This document shows, piece after piece, positions 16,145 through 25,820 of a stretch of 54,528 nucleotides of DNA. The first letter of the stretch is position 1. Every line of letters begins with the position of its first letter. The position numbers were made by a program, and so were the translations under genes. Under the pieces are notes generated by a model. The model ran no database searches, was not told where the DNA came from, and worked only from the letters and a program-made list of their open reading frames with translations. Source of the DNA: Flammeovirgaceae bacterium BBD 1991-12 (GTDB taxonomy: Bacteria > Bacteroidota > Bacteroidia > Cytophagales > Cyclobacteriaceae); assembly GCA_001657315.1 (NCBI GenBank), contig LYSV01000078.1, positions 1 to 54,528 on the forward strand, given 5' to 3'.

Positions 16145-16969
16145 ATGGCATCGGCTTACTATCTGCTGGATACATTTTCCGAAGAAAAATTTAAAGGGAA
16201 TCCGACACCCATTTGCTTTCTGGACGGCGTATTGGATAAGCAAACCATGTGTGCCCTGGCCAAAGAGTTTTCTGCGCCGGTGACTGCCTTTGTAGCACCT
16301 GCTAAGGATGATCACACTTTTCCCATCAGATATTTTACCGTAACCGGTGAAATCCCTGCCTGCGGTCATGCTACCATAGGCGCTGCATTTGTACTGTTCA
16401 ATATTCTGGGGAAAAAGCATATTGTATTTGAAACCAAAGAAAAGATCCGGCTTAAGGCAAGAAAAGAAGGCGACATCACATATATCGGGTATCCCAAATT
16501 TGAACGGACTGATTTTGATATCCCGATGGAGTTGCTGGAGGCATTGGGCATAGAGAATAGTAAAACACACTTCTTTTGTAGGGAATTGGAATCATTGTTT
16601 ATTGAATTAAACGACGAACGTGAAGTCAGCCAGGTACAACCTGATTTCAACAGACTGACCCAAAGCACCGGCAAAGTGAAGGAAGTGGTAATAATGAGCA
16701 GATCAGATGGTCAGCACTATGATTTTGTGCTGCGCTCCTTTTGTCCATGGATAGGCATTGATGAAGACCCGGTTACCGGTTCTGTACATTCGGTATTGGG
16801 CCACTTCTGGAAAGACATAACCCAAAAGGACGATCTGATTGCCTGGCAGGCTTCTCCAAGAGGGGGAAAGGTCTTTATTCGAGCCTTACAAAACGGGGTG
16901 GAAATTGGGGGGAGTTCATCTGTAATCATTGAGGGAGAACTGAAGTGGGCACAGGATGTGGTAGGTTAG
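16145..16969 (+). CDS. PhzF-family isomerase/epimerase-like protein
   Basis: A 274-residue member of the PhzF family with the duplicated diaminopimelate-epimerase-like fold. The N-terminal lobe has YYLLDTFSEEKFKGNP, the core FTVTGEIPACGHATIGAAF carries the family signature around the catalytic region, and the C-terminal lobe has DEDPVTGSVHSVLGHFW and ASPRGGKVFI. The catalytic acid expected in the N-terminal lobe (Glu in GNPTPI...FSAPVTAF) is not certain: the usual SET is replaced by SAP here. Start ATG 16145 is chosen; TTG 16130 is possible. The substrate is unknown. Confidence 0.9.
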   Translation: MASAYYLLDTFSEEKFKGNPTPICFLDGVLDKQTMCALAKEFSAPVTAFVAPAKDDHTFPIRYFTVTGEIPACGHATIGAAFVLFNILGKKHIVFETKEKIRLKARKEGDITYIGYPKFERTDFDIPMELLEALGIENSKTHFFCRELESLFIELNDEREVSQVQPDFNRLTQSTGKVKEVVIMSRSDGQHYDFVLRSFCPWIGIDEDPVTGSVHSVLGHFWKDITQKDDLIAWQASPRGGKVFIRALQNGVEIGGSSSVIIEGELKWAQDVVG

Positions 16970-17152
16970 TATAGTGACCCTACCGCCTGAATCAGAACAA
17001 CCAACTCCGTGAGAAAACTTTTACTCATGTTTTTACATTCTATTGGTAAATCCATGCCCCAGGTCAATAAGGCTAAAAGCCGGTATAACTTCGATCCGTT
17101 ATCTTTGATCCAAAATCGGTTAAACAGTGCCATTCCCGGAGACAATCAGAAA

Positions 17153-17731
17153 ATGGAAGCATTAAAAAAGTGTATCTCAGATCAGATCATGATCAATAGA
17201 GTTGCTTTGGAGAGCATTACATCCGCCTTTAAACCCGTTGAAATCAAAAAAGGGCAATACTTTCTCAGGTCCGGAAGTATATGTAATAAAATGGCCTTTA
17301 TCGATGTCGGTTATTTGAGGATGTATGACATTGCCGATGGAAAAGAAATTACCTTCTGGATCGGTACCAGCGGAAAGTTCATCACCTCATTGTCCAGCTT
17401 TGTTTTTCAGACCACTAACTTTTGGAACATTCAGGCAGTGACGGACTGCAGGCTCCTCGTAATAGACAGAGAAAAGCATTTTGAGCTATGCCGCATACAA
17501 CCCAAATGGCTTGAATTTGATAACCTGATATTGGCGCACGCCTTCGCTCTGCTGGAACGCAGTATGTTCACCCAATTGCATACCACTGCACAGCAGCGGT
17601 TTGAAGCCTTACTTAATGATGAACCGGCACTTTTCAACAATGTGCCCCTTCAATACATAGCATCAATGCTGGGGATCACACCGGAATCATTGAGCAGATT
17701 GAGAAAAAACCTGGTCAATTCAACTTCTTAA
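17153..17731 (+). CDS. Crp/Fnr-family transcriptional regulator
   Basis: A short (192-residue) Crp/Fnr-type regulator: beta-barrel sensor domain (KPVEIKKGQYFLRSGSICN, then FIDVGYLRMYD and FWIGTSGKFITSLSSF) and a C-terminal winged helix ending YIASMLGITPESLSRLRK. The frame is open back to GTG 17009, but ATG 17153 fits the family start (MEALKKCISDQI), and a perfect -7 element TATCTTTG at 17100-17107 lies inside the longer frame, so the longer version is unlikely. No sensing cysteines are evident and the ligand is unknown. Confidence 0.88.
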   Translation: MEALKKCISDQIMINRVALESITSAFKPVEIKKGQYFLRSGSICNKMAFIDVGYLRMYDIADGKEITFWIGTSGKFITSLSSFVFQTTNFWNIQAVTDCRLLVIDREKHFELCRIQPKWLEFDNLILAHAFALLERSMFTQLHTTAQQRFEALLNDEPALFNNVPLQYIASMLGITPESLSRLRKNLVNSTS

Positions 17732-17792
17732 CATTTATCAAGAGAGAAGTGCCTGAGGGTGATGAGTTTTGTAGAAAATCAAGCTCAGGTCT

Positions 17793-18635
17793 ATGAATCA
17801 GTTACAAAATTCGCTCCTCATCAACGCTGTATTTTCCGGTATATCGGGTAGTACTTTGCTTATTTTTAATCAACGGGTCGATGAATTATTTAACACCAAT
17901 AATCCAATGGTTTTTAAGATCATTGGCATTGTACTGGTCTTCTTTACCGGCACTATAGTCTATGAAATTTTTAAGCAGCGGCCTTTGGCAGTATGGTGGA
18001 TCATTATTCAGGATTTTCTTTGGGTGCTGGGAAGTACAATCCTTGTAATATTCAGACTCTTTGGAATTTCAAATACGGGCAACATCATAATCATGCTCGT
18101 GGCTTTTGTTGTTTTATTAATGGGTATTAATCAATCGAAGGCGTTGGCTCAAATTGATACCGGCCTGCAAAAGGGGATGAAGCAGTTTAGATTCGACAGG
18201 ATCGTAAACGCAACAAAGCCAGAGGTTTGGAGGGTCATATCAGATGTTGCCAACTACCATAGAGTAGCGCCAAATATTGATGATGTAAAAATAATTTCGG
18301 GCGAGGGTAAAGGCATGGTTCGTAGATGCAGTCATGGAAAAGACAGCTGGACAGAAACCTGTTCCGTATGGGAAGAGGAAAGAGTGTATTCGTTCGAGAT
18401 CAACACATCGGCACCCGACTACCCGTACCCATTCAAAAGCCTTAAAGGAACATGGCTGGTGGAGGAAATCGATAATGACAACACCAGGATAGTTATGCTT
18501 TTCGATTTTCAATACAAACGAAAGTTCCAGAACTGGTTGCTGCACCCCTTGCTCAAAAGTAAATTCACCAAAATTGTAGAGGAGCTTTTGGATAACTGGC
18601 AGGAGGAACTTAAAAAAACAACTAATGGAACCTGA
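17793..18635 (+). CDS. membrane protein with C-terminal SRPBCC domain
   Basis: A 280-residue protein made of two parts. The first about 125 residues form four membrane helices (SLLINAVFSGISGSTLLIF, FKIIGIVLVFFTGTIVYEIF, VWWIIIQDFLWVLGSTILVIF, IIIMLVAFVVLLMGI). The remainder is an SRPBCC/polyketide-cyclase-like domain (FDRIVNATKPEVWRVISDVANYH, then GEGKGMVRRC, and a long C-terminal helix ending WLLHPLLKSKFTKIVEELLDNW). SRPBCC domains bind hydrophobic ligands in a deep cavity, and here the domain would sit at the cytoplasmic face of the membrane. No enzyme role can be assigned. Confidence 0.85.
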   Translation: MNQLQNSLLINAVFSGISGSTLLIFNQRVDELFNTNNPMVFKIIGIVLVFFTGTIVYEIFKQRPLAVWWIIIQDFLWVLGSTILVIFRLFGISNTGNIIIMLVAFVVLLMGINQSKALAQIDTGLQKGMKQFRFDRIVNATKPEVWRVISDVANYHRVAPNIDDVKIISGEGKGMVRRCSHGKDSWTETCSVWEEERVYSFEINTSAPDYPYPFKSLKGTWLVEEIDNDNTRIVMLFDFQYKRKFQNWLLHPLLKSKFTKIVEELLDNWQEELKKTTNGT

Positions 18636-18781
18636 GAAGTAAAAATGGTAAGGGCGAAAAATGAAACTAACATTTTAATGCTCCTTTTCTGTTGATAGCC
18701 TGCCTGCTGTAGTCTGCACCCTTGTTGACCGGTTGATGAAATGATGATTGAAAATCCGCACGGACAGTTTTTGATGAACAA

Positions 18782-18931
18782 ATGAATAGAACGCAAAACG
18801 ATATGTCATCGGATCAACTCCTTATCTCCAGAGCACTTGCCGGGGATAAGTAGTCACTGGAAAAACTGGCCAAAAAACACCTTATCGCATACAGAGGTCA
18901 TTGCAATGCGCAAAAGTATTGGGTACATTAG
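18782..18931 (+). pseudogene. ECF sigma factor N-terminal fragment
   Basis: The frame from ATG 18782 reads DQLLISRALAGDK, then a TAG stop (18851-18853) where Gln is usual, then SLEKLAKKHL, after which similarity fades and a stop follows at 18929. The pattern (L)LIxRALAGDKxSLEKLxKKH is the start of region 2 of ECF sigma-70 factors. The rest of the gene is missing, so this is a truncated, inactivated relic. It lies directly before the LytTR gene, which may have replaced the lost portion. Confidence 0.65.
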
Positions 18932-18972
18932 GATCCTATCGGGTTTAGCGCTACAGTTCAAATTTGCATGTA

Positions 18973-19824
18973 ATGAGACAAATTTTAAATACACCCCATC
19001 CCATTGGTTTTGGATGGGCTTATGCGCTCATTCCAGCGCTGGCTGTGGTCTTCATCCTCACTGTATTAGCCCCTTATGGATTTGCTGAATTGTCCTACGA
19101 GAAGAGATTTCTGAGAGCCATACCATTTGGGGTGATCACAGCGCTTTCTGCCCCGCTTAATTTGCTGATAGCAAAGGTGGTTTTCCCCAAATCCATCGAT
19201 GAAACCAAATGGACGATTGGACGCGAATTCATTTACAATATATATGACGTTATGCTCATCGGCTTTTGGAACTCAACTTTCCTATACGTAATCGGCAGAT
19301 CCGGAACATCTTTCATTGAGCTTCTTGTGCGTATTGAATCTCACACTTTAATGATTGGTGTTATCCCGGTTGTAATGCTCATTGGATTTAAGAATAATGA
19401 AGCCCTCAGGAAACAATTATTCCGGGCCGGGCAGATCAATGACGAATTGAAATCAGCCGTGAAGTTAGAAATGGATCAGGATCCTGTTTCATTATACTCG
19501 GAGAACGGAAAGCTGGAGATCAGGCTTGTGGTGGACAAAATATTCTTCTTTAGATCATCGGGCAATTACCTTGAAGTCTTTTACAAGGATGAAAAAGGTA
19601 AAGAAGGCAAGCATCTCATTCGTAACAGGCTTAAGATCGTTGCTGATCTCTTGCCTAAGGAAAAGTTCTTTCATTGCCATAAGAGCTATATCATTAACAT
19701 CCGTAAAATCACCAGGGTGGAGGGCAATGCCCGTGACTTAAGATTGTCATTGGTGGATTCCTCCCATGTGATCCCGGTTTCCCGATCCAGGTCAGCTGAA
19801 TTATTGACCATTCTAAGGAGGTGA
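18973..19824 (+). CDS. membrane-anchored LytTR DNA-binding regulator
   Basis: A 283-residue protein with four membrane segments in the first about 150 residues (YALIPALAVVFILTVLAPY, FGVITALSAPLNLLIA, IYDVMLIGFWNSTFLYVIG, LMIGVIPVVMLIGF) and a C-terminal LytTR domain (about residues 185-283: VDKIFFFRSSGNYLEVFY, FFHCHKSYIINIRKI, VIPVSRSR). LytTR domains bind DNA direct repeats; membrane-bound versions in Bacteroidota act as one-component sensors. Start ATG 18973 gives MRQILNTPHP. No histidine-kinase partner is adjacent. The signal sensed is unknown. Confidence 0.92.
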   Translation: MRQILNTPHPIGFGWAYALIPALAVVFILTVLAPYGFAELSYEKRFLRAIPFGVITALSAPLNLLIAKVVFPKSIDETKWTIGREFIYNIYDVMLIGFWNSTFLYVIGRSGTSFIELLVRIESHTLMIGVIPVVMLIGFKNNEALRKQLFRAGQINDELKSAVKLEMDQDPVSLYSENGKLEIRLVVDKIFFFRSSGNYLEVFYKDEKGKEGKHLIRNRLKIVADLLPKEKFFHCHKSYIINIRKITRVEGNARDLRLSLVDSSHVIPVSRSRSAELLTILRR

Positions 19825-19987
19825 CAAACGCTATTACTGTTGTCAATACGAGTGTTTATGATTTTTTCGAAAATATGGGCTTTACGATTGTTATGGCCCA
19901 TTGATACCTCCTGGAGGCCATGTCATACCAAAAGTGCTGTTTGTCAAGACGTTTAGTGGTGGGGTACGAATACTTGTTAACAAGTCA

Positions 19988-21220
19988 ATGACAGATTCAA
20001 TCTCAAATACAAAAACAGGATCACGGATCATGGTATTGGATGTCACCAGGGGATTTGCCATACTGGGCATCCTGTTAATGAATATCCAAAGCTTTTCAAT
20101 GATAGGGCAGGCTTATATGAATCCCACTGCTTACGGAGATCTTACCGGGCTGAACAAGTGGACCTGGATCGTTAGCCATGTTATTGCTGACCAGAAGTTC
20201 ATGAGCATTTTCTCTATGTTGTTTGGAGCTTCCATCATCATGATCACAAAGGGGGCAGAACAAAAAAATCAATCCTCCCTCAGGGTTCACTACTCCCGGA
20301 ATTTTTGGTTGCTGATCATTGGATTGTTTCATGCTTACCTGGTGTGGCATGGCGATATACTAACTCCTTATGCGATTTGTGCCTTCTTGCTTTACCCGCT
20401 GAGGAAATTAGCGGTGAATAAATTACTAATTGCAGGTGTTTTTGTCTTTTCAATAAGTAGCATAGGAGATTTGTGGATGGGTTTTTCCCTGGTTAACTGG
20501 CCGGAGGAAGCAGTTCAAAAGCTTTCCGGGAGTTGGGATCCCAGCCATGAACAAATTGACAGGGAGGTGAACGCTTTTTTGGGCGATTTTAGCAGCCAGC
20601 TTATGCAAAGGGCAAAAATAGCCAGGATGATGCAAACGACTTTTTTCCTGACCCACTACCTGTGGCGTATTTCAGGTTTAATGCTCATTGGGATGGCCTT
20701 GTTCAAATCCGGATTCCTAACAGGTAAATTGCAGGCCAGAGTTTACCGGCGAGTGCTCGTGTATGTGGGATTAACAGGAATATCTTTGGTCATATTTGGG
20801 GTGATCAGGAATTTCAGGGCGGACTGGTCGCTGGAATACTCTATGTTCCTGGGAGGTCAATACAATTACTGGGGTAGTCTGGGCATGGCACTCGCCTACA
20901 TTTCCGGTTTGAACCTTATCTGTCACTATGGTCGGTTGAAGCCGCTGACCGGAGGGCTGGCAGCAATAGGCAGAACAGCTTTAAGCAATTACATAATGCA
21001 GTCCTTCATTTGCACCTCAATTTTTTACGGGTTTGGTATTGGACTGTTCGGCCAGGTGGAGAGAGTATACCAGTTGTTGATCACGTTTGGAATATGGCTG
21101 CTTCAATTTCACTTTAGCCGGATTTGGATTAAATATTTCAGGTATGGACCATTTGAGTGGGTATGGAGAAGTCTTACATATGGCAAAATCCACAGACCGA
21201 ATAGCCGGTACCCGGAATAA
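19988..21220 (+). CDS. DUF418 family membrane protein
   Basis: A 410-residue polytopic membrane protein. The N-terminus SRIMVLDVTRGFAILGILLMNI is the hallmark of the DUF418/YeiB family, and the DUF418 C-terminal block is evident in GGLAAIGRTALSNYIMQSF and LLQFHFSRIWIKYFRYGPFEWVWRSLTY. About ten hydrophobic helices are visible. The family is related to acyltransferase-3 membrane proteins and is thought to handle small molecules or lipids, but function is not settled. ATG 19988 is preferred; the frame is open upstream to 19901 with no family similarity. Confidence 0.93.
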   Translation: MTDSISNTKTGSRIMVLDVTRGFAILGILLMNIQSFSMIGQAYMNPTAYGDLTGLNKWTWIVSHVIADQKFMSIFSMLFGASIIMITKGAEQKNQSSLRVHYSRNFWLLIIGLFHAYLVWHGDILTPYAICAFLLYPLRKLAVNKLLIAGVFVFSISSIGDLWMGFSLVNWPEEAVQKLSGSWDPSHEQIDREVNAFLGDFSSQLMQRAKIARMMQTTFFLTHYLWRISGLMLIGMALFKSGFLTGKLQARVYRRVLVYVGLTGISLVIFGVIRNFRADWSLEYSMFLGGQYNYWGSLGMALAYISGLNLICHYGRLKPLTGGLAAIGRTALSNYIMQSFICTSIFYGFGIGLFGQVERVYQLLITFGIWLLQFHFSRIWIKYFRYGPFEWVWRSLTYGKIHRPNSRYPE

Positions 21221-21686
21221 TTTTCCCTTCCCCAAGTCCCCCTAAGCAACGCTTAGCTTCAGGTAGCGGAGTCACTTCGTAGTCCCGCTTCCAGCTTTCA
21301 TCGTAAGCGTTTGAAAATAGAATGATGTATATTCGGTTCCTGTAAGCCAACACGAACACCCATGAACAAAAAGATCTTCACAGAAAAGCAGGTTGATATT
21401 TCCGCTTTCCTTCCCTCTATGGCTGTCAGGAATGACGTTAAACGAGGTTTTTTCGTTTTTACTGGTGTAGCCAAACAGTAGTATTGTTGAGGTCGGCATA
21501 ACCTGATTAGCAAAACGGGTAAAATATTATAGAATTACTTGTATAAGCTTAGAGGCTGTGGTGTCAGATCATGCGTTAATTAGTTCAGTACACCAATTCA
21601 ACAATTGACTACATCTCATTTTACTTCAGGCATGCGCTGTAGTACATTCATACCTGTACTTGCAAAAGGGCAGTGCACAGGACACG
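21221..21686. other. intergenic, no gene seen
   Basis: No supported gene. A small hairpin CTAAGCAACGCTTAG lies at 21242-21256 shortly after the DUF418 stop, without a T run, and could be a weak terminator. Overlapping minus-strand frames around 21270-21513 show no motif. No complete promoter was recognised. Confidence 0.5.
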
Positions 21687-23372
21687 ATGACAACCACAAC
21701 GCAAAGTTATAAGCTGATCAACATACTGCTCCTGATTTTCTTAGGAGCTGGAATTAGTTCTACAGGACAGGTACCCGAAAAGAAGCTTAATAGCCTCTTT
21801 TCCGATTGGGACCAACCGGACACACCTGGTGGTGCTGTAGGAGTGATCAAAGAGGGGCAATTGATCTTTGCGCGTGGGTACGGACTGGCGGACCTGGAAC
21901 ATGATATTCCAATCACCCCATCTTCTGTTTTCTATATCGGATCTACCGGAAAGCAGTTTACAGCTTTTTGCATTTTGTTACTGGCAGAGCGGCGGAAACT
22001 GGATCTTGATGATGAGATCCATCAATACCTGCCGGATTTCCCTAGGTACGGGGCCGCTATCACCATCCGTCATTTGATCGATCATACCAGCGGTATCAGG
22101 GACTACTCTTCTCTATGGGACCTCCAGGGAACAGGTTACCTCGAACACATTTCAGCAGAAGAAACGTACCGGATGTTGCAAAATCAAAGCGCCCTTAATT
22201 TTACTCCAGGTGACGAGTATCTGTACAACAATTCCGGCTATTTCCTGATGTCCGAAATAGTCGAAAAAGCTTCCGGTATGTCGCTGAAGAAGTTTGCGTA
22301 TAAAAACATCTTTAAACCACTGAGTATGGATCACACCCTTTTCCTCGATGATAACCGGGATATTATAAAAAACCGGGTGTTCGGCTACGAGAAGAATGAT
22401 AAAGGAGGTTTTAATAACCTGATAAGACGGTTTGAGCTGGTGGGCTCGGGAGGCGTTTACAGCAGCATTGAAGATCTGTACCTGTGGGATCAGAATTTCT
22501 ATAACAACAAGCTAGGCAAAGGTGGTCAGTCCATTGTAAACGAAATGTATTCCAGCGGATATCTTAACAATGGCACGAAAACAGGAAGTGCCACGGGACT
22601 GGTAATGGGCAAATACAAGGGATTAAGACAGATACTTCATGGTGGTTCCCACGGTGGGTTTAAGGCCCAGTTATTGAGATTCCCCGAGCAGAATTTTTCT
22701 GTGGTCATTCTGGCCAACCGCTCCGACGCCAATGTAGATACAAGGGCCTACCAGGTGGCTGACCTGTTCCTGAGCGATCTGTATATAGCTGAACAGAGTA
22801 AGACCATAGCGGATCAAACTTTTCAGCAGGTCGGTCAGGAAGAATTAAGTGAAATAGTAGGTGATTATATAAACAGGAAGAGTGGTATCATCAGGAAAAT
22901 TATTGTTGAAAATGGCACACCCTATTACTACAGAAGAGCCTCCCGTAAGGATAAACTAAGCGCGATTGGTGAGAATGAATTCCAACTGATTGACCTACCC
23001 TCCAAAACCGTTGTGAAATTTGGTAAAGATAAAAATGGCGTTACTACTCTGTCCTATTACGCAAATGACATATACAGATCAACACTACATAGATACCGTC
23101 CTGAAAAATATACCAATGAAGAGCTGGCCCTTTTTGAAGGGAAGTATTACTGTGCTGATATTGAGAGTACCTACGAATTGAAAATGGATGAAAGTGATCT
23201 TTTACTTATCGTGAACCACAAAAAGATCGCTCCATTGACTGCTGTCACAACCGATGTACTGTCCGGGGGCTCCTTTGGAACGTTTTTCTTTGAGCGGGAT
23301 AAGGATAAAAAGATCACCGGGTTTGAGCTAAACTCTCGCAGGGTGAGAAATGTAAGGTTTTCGAAACAGTGA
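21687..23372 (+). CDS. secreted serine hydrolase (class C beta-lactamase/PBP-like) with C-terminal domain
   Basis: A 561-residue protein with a signal peptide (LINILLLIFLGAGISSTGQ). The hydrolase domain shows the nucleophile motif STGK (Ser86, Lys89), YNN in YLYNNSGYF, and the third box HGGSHGG, the serine beta-lactamase-fold triad. After about residue 370 a beta-rich C-terminal domain of the kind common in D-aminopeptidase-like proteins follows (ELALFEGKYYCADIESTYEL). Likely an extracytoplasmic peptidase or esterase rather than a resistance enzyme. ATG 21687 is chosen because it starts the signal peptide; a TTG at 21660 is weaker. Confidence 0.92.
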   Translation: MTTTTQSYKLINILLLIFLGAGISSTGQVPEKKLNSLFSDWDQPDTPGGAVGVIKEGQLIFARGYGLADLEHDIPITPSSVFYIGSTGKQFTAFCILLLAERRKLDLDDEIHQYLPDFPRYGAAITIRHLIDHTSGIRDYSSLWDLQGTGYLEHISAEETYRMLQNQSALNFTPGDEYLYNNSGYFLMSEIVEKASGMSLKKFAYKNIFKPLSMDHTLFLDDNRDIIKNRVFGYEKNDKGGFNNLIRRFELVGSGGVYSSIEDLYLWDQNFYNNKLGKGGQSIVNEMYSSGYLNNGTKTGSATGLVMGKYKGLRQILHGGSHGGFKAQLLRFPEQNFSVVILANRSDANVDTRAYQVADLFLSDLYIAEQSKTIADQTFQQVGQEELSEIVGDYINRKSGIIRKIIVENGTPYYYRRASRKDKLSAIGENEFQLIDLPSKTVVKFGKDKNGVTTLSYYANDIYRSTLHRYRPEKYTNEELALFEGKYYCADIESTYELKMDESDLLLIVNHKKIAPLTAVTTDVLSGGSFGTFFFERDKDKKITGFELNSRRVRNVRFSKQ

Positions 23373-23631
23373 AGCAGTTGGCTAATGTCGCTGACTTCCT
23401 ATGGATTCTTAGCTGGCCGAATTGCGTTCCAGGGTGTGTGCTGATTTCTTTTGTAGTGTAGTAACAAAAGGGCACGGGAAAGGGAAACGTGGCATGATTT
23501 TAATAAACATTGGCTTTTGAATCCTCTTCGAAAAGTCAGAGCAGTTCAAAAGAGTGGATGCAAAAAGTGTAAACCACTACATTTGCACTATATCACTTCT
23601 CAAAAAGCATCAGATCATATAAACCCCTGTC

Positions 23632-25476
23632 GTGCAAATCTACCAGGACAACATTCGGAAATATGAAGCAGAGATCCGTGAACTGACAAAAGTTTTAAAG
23701 CGGCTTTCCATACTCAGGTTGGTTACTTTTCTGTTTTCAATTATCCTGATCACAATTCTGGCCAATGAAAGGCTATTGATCCCCCTTTTGATAGTCACGC
23801 CAATTTGTATGCTGGGTTTTGGCTTTGTGGTTAGCCGCCACAGAAAAATTAACAGCGTCAAGCAGCACACTACCTTTTTGAAAGAGATCAATGAGGCGGA
23901 GATCCTGCGGTTGGAGAATAAGCTGACAGGGTTTGCAGATGGGGAGACATTTGTTAACCGCGATCATCCCTATGTCGCCGATCTGGATGTTTTCGGTGCA
24001 CATTCACTCTTTCAATTGCTAAACAGAACCACTACAGAGTCAGGCCGGCTGAAGCTGGCAGAATGGTTATCCGGGCCTGTACTCAAGGCGGCGATCTCTA
24101 AAAGACAGGAGGCTGTTAAGGAGCTGACTCCAAAACTGGATTGGAGACAGGATTTTCAGGCGGCGGGCATGCCATTTGCTAATCCCGGAAGTGACTATGA
24201 TAAACTACTGACCTGGGTAGAAAAGCCTGCACGATTATTTCCGAGGCATAAAAGGTACCTTTTCATATGTATTCTGCTGGTGACTCTGTCTACCCTGGCG
24301 GCATTTTCATACTTCTTCCATCTTTTAACCGAGGAGTGGTACGTCCATTTGATTCGCCTGATCCTGATCCTGGTGGTCAATTTCCTTGTCTTAAGAAGAT
24401 TGAGACCTATCGCTGACGATATTCTGGAAAACTCACAGGACAATACCAAAATACTGGGAGGCTATCGATCGCTGATTACCAGGATCGAATCCGGTACATT
24501 TCAGGCGGATAAGCTTAGCCGGCTCCGGTCGGCTTTCAGTGAGGACGGCTATTCCGCGGTAAGCGAGATAGGCAGATTGAAAAGGATACTGGAAGTATTT
24601 CAGCTCAGAGGGATAAAAATAAAGGGGAAACATACAGGCAGCCACTTTTTTTATCATGTTTTCAACCTTTTTTGGCTTTTTGATGTATACTGGATCATCC
24701 TGACGGAAAAATGGAAACAAAAAAACCGTTCCCATCTGAGGGACTGGGCCACTGCAGTAGGTGAGTTTGAGGTGTTGAGTAGCATGGCAGGCTTTTCATA
24801 TTCCAATCCATCGTTTACCTTTCCTGAAATAAGGGAAGAACCATACAGGATGCACTTTGAAACTCTCGGGCATCCTCTGATCCACAAGAAAAACAGAGTA
24901 TGCAATAGCTTTGATTTAAAGGGTAAAGGAGCAATTGCCATGATCACGGGTTCGAACATGGCCGGAAAAAGTACCTTTTTGAGAACAGTAGGCATCAATA
25001 TGGTCCTTGCGTTCATGGGTGCACCCTGTTGTGCAGCATCAGGTCAGGTGTCAGTCATGAAAATATTCAGCAGCATGCGTACTCAGGATAATCTGGAGGA
25101 GGGTGTTTCATCCTTTTACGCCGAGCTGAAAAGGGTAGAGCAATTGCTTACGCTGATCAAAAGCGGACAGGCTGTATTCTTTCTTTTGGATGAGATGTTC
25201 AAGGGTACCAATTCAAAGGACCGGCATGTTGGCGGCTTTTCGCTTATAAAGCAACTAAGCAAGCTCAATGCTTTTGGGATGATCTCAACCCATGATCTTG
25301 AGCTGGCCAGACTGACAGGTAATCATAATATAGCCGCTAACTTCAGCTTTAACAGCGAAATTCAGGATGGGGAAATGCTTTTTAACTACGAGCTTGCCCA
25401 TGGACTGTGCAGGGATTTCAACGCCAGCGAACTCATGAGAAGAAGTGGTATTGATGTTCTTTCCAATATTGAGTAG
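23632..25476 (+). CDS. membrane-embedded MutS-family ATPase
   Basis: A 614-residue protein starting at GTG 23632. The C-terminal third is the MutS domain V ATPase: Walker A GSNMAGKST (about residues 437-445), FSSMRTQDNLEEGVSSFYAEL, Walker B FLLDEMFKGTNSKDR, and the His switch STHDLELA. Before it lies a partial lever/clamp region and two pairs of membrane helices (LVTFLFSIILITILA; LLIPLLIVTPICMLGFGFVV; LFICILLVTLSTLAAFSYFF; LIRLILILVVNFLVL). The mismatch-recognition domain is absent, so this is not a repair MutS. Function of these membrane MutS-like proteins is unknown. Confidence 0.9.
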   Translation: MQIYQDNIRKYEAEIRELTKVLKRLSILRLVTFLFSIILITILANERLLIPLLIVTPICMLGFGFVVSRHRKINSVKQHTTFLKEINEAEILRLENKLTGFADGETFVNRDHPYVADLDVFGAHSLFQLLNRTTTESGRLKLAEWLSGPVLKAAISKRQEAVKELTPKLDWRQDFQAAGMPFANPGSDYDKLLTWVEKPARLFPRHKRYLFICILLVTLSTLAAFSYFFHLLTEEWYVHLIRLILILVVNFLVLRRLRPIADDILENSQDNTKILGGYRSLITRIESGTFQADKLSRLRSAFSEDGYSAVSEIGRLKRILEVFQLRGIKIKGKHTGSHFFYHVFNLFWLFDVYWIILTEKWKQKNRSHLRDWATAVGEFEVLSSMAGFSYSNPSFTFPEIREEPYRMHFETLGHPLIHKKNRVCNSFDLKGKGAIAMITGSNMAGKSTFLRTVGINMVLAFMGAPCCAASGQVSVMKIFSSMRTQDNLEEGVSSFYAELKRVEQLLTLIKSGQAVFFLLDEMFKGTNSKDRHVGGFSLIKQLSKLNAFGMISTHDLELARLTGNHNIAANFSFNSEIQDGEMLFNYELAHGLCRDFNASELMRRSGIDVLSNIE

Positions 25477-25712
25477 AACAGGTTTGGATATGGTACTCGC
25501 AGAGAATATGCGTTCCGTAGCAGTTTTTAAAGTCTTTTGTTAAGGGTGGGAGTTCCTTCTGGGTTTGTTTACAAGAAAAGATTGTAGCACAGATATGTTC
25601 GAAAGTACCATGTAAGTCAGTAGACATATATTAAACCGGATCGTTGCCCCACGTTTTAAAGCGGTGTTCAATGCATCCTGTTGGGTATGATGTAGTCTTT
25701 CAATTGCTCAAA

Positions 25713-25807
25713 TACCCGATCGGGTACAAAATAGATGAAAATAAACTTTTTGTACCCTTAAGGGTACACACTTGGGATTAATGATTATATTTATACCCGA
25801 ACGGGTA
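25713..25807. promoter_or_regulatory. three-site operator array for hipB-like regulator
   Basis: Three 14-bp palindromes of form TACCC-N4-GGGTA: TACCCGATCGGGTA (25713-25726), TACCCTTAAGGGTA (25753-25766) and TACCCGAACGGGTA (25794-25807). Starts are 40 and 41 bases apart, about four helical turns, so all lie on one DNA face. The last ends 13 bases before the hipB-like start. This fits cooperative autorepression by the HTH protein. The rest of the gap from 25477 shows nothing else notable. Confidence 0.85.
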
Positions 25808-25820
25808 AATTTATTTGACA

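Noticed and set aside
16717-16929. Minus-strand frames inside the PhzF gene
   Set aside because: Entirely within a clearly homologous plus-strand gene and without recognisable features.
25713-25807. The TACCC-N4-GGGTA array as a CRISPR or direct-repeat remnant
   Set aside because: Units are palindromes in a promoter immediately before an HTH gene at about 40-base phasing, which fits operators.
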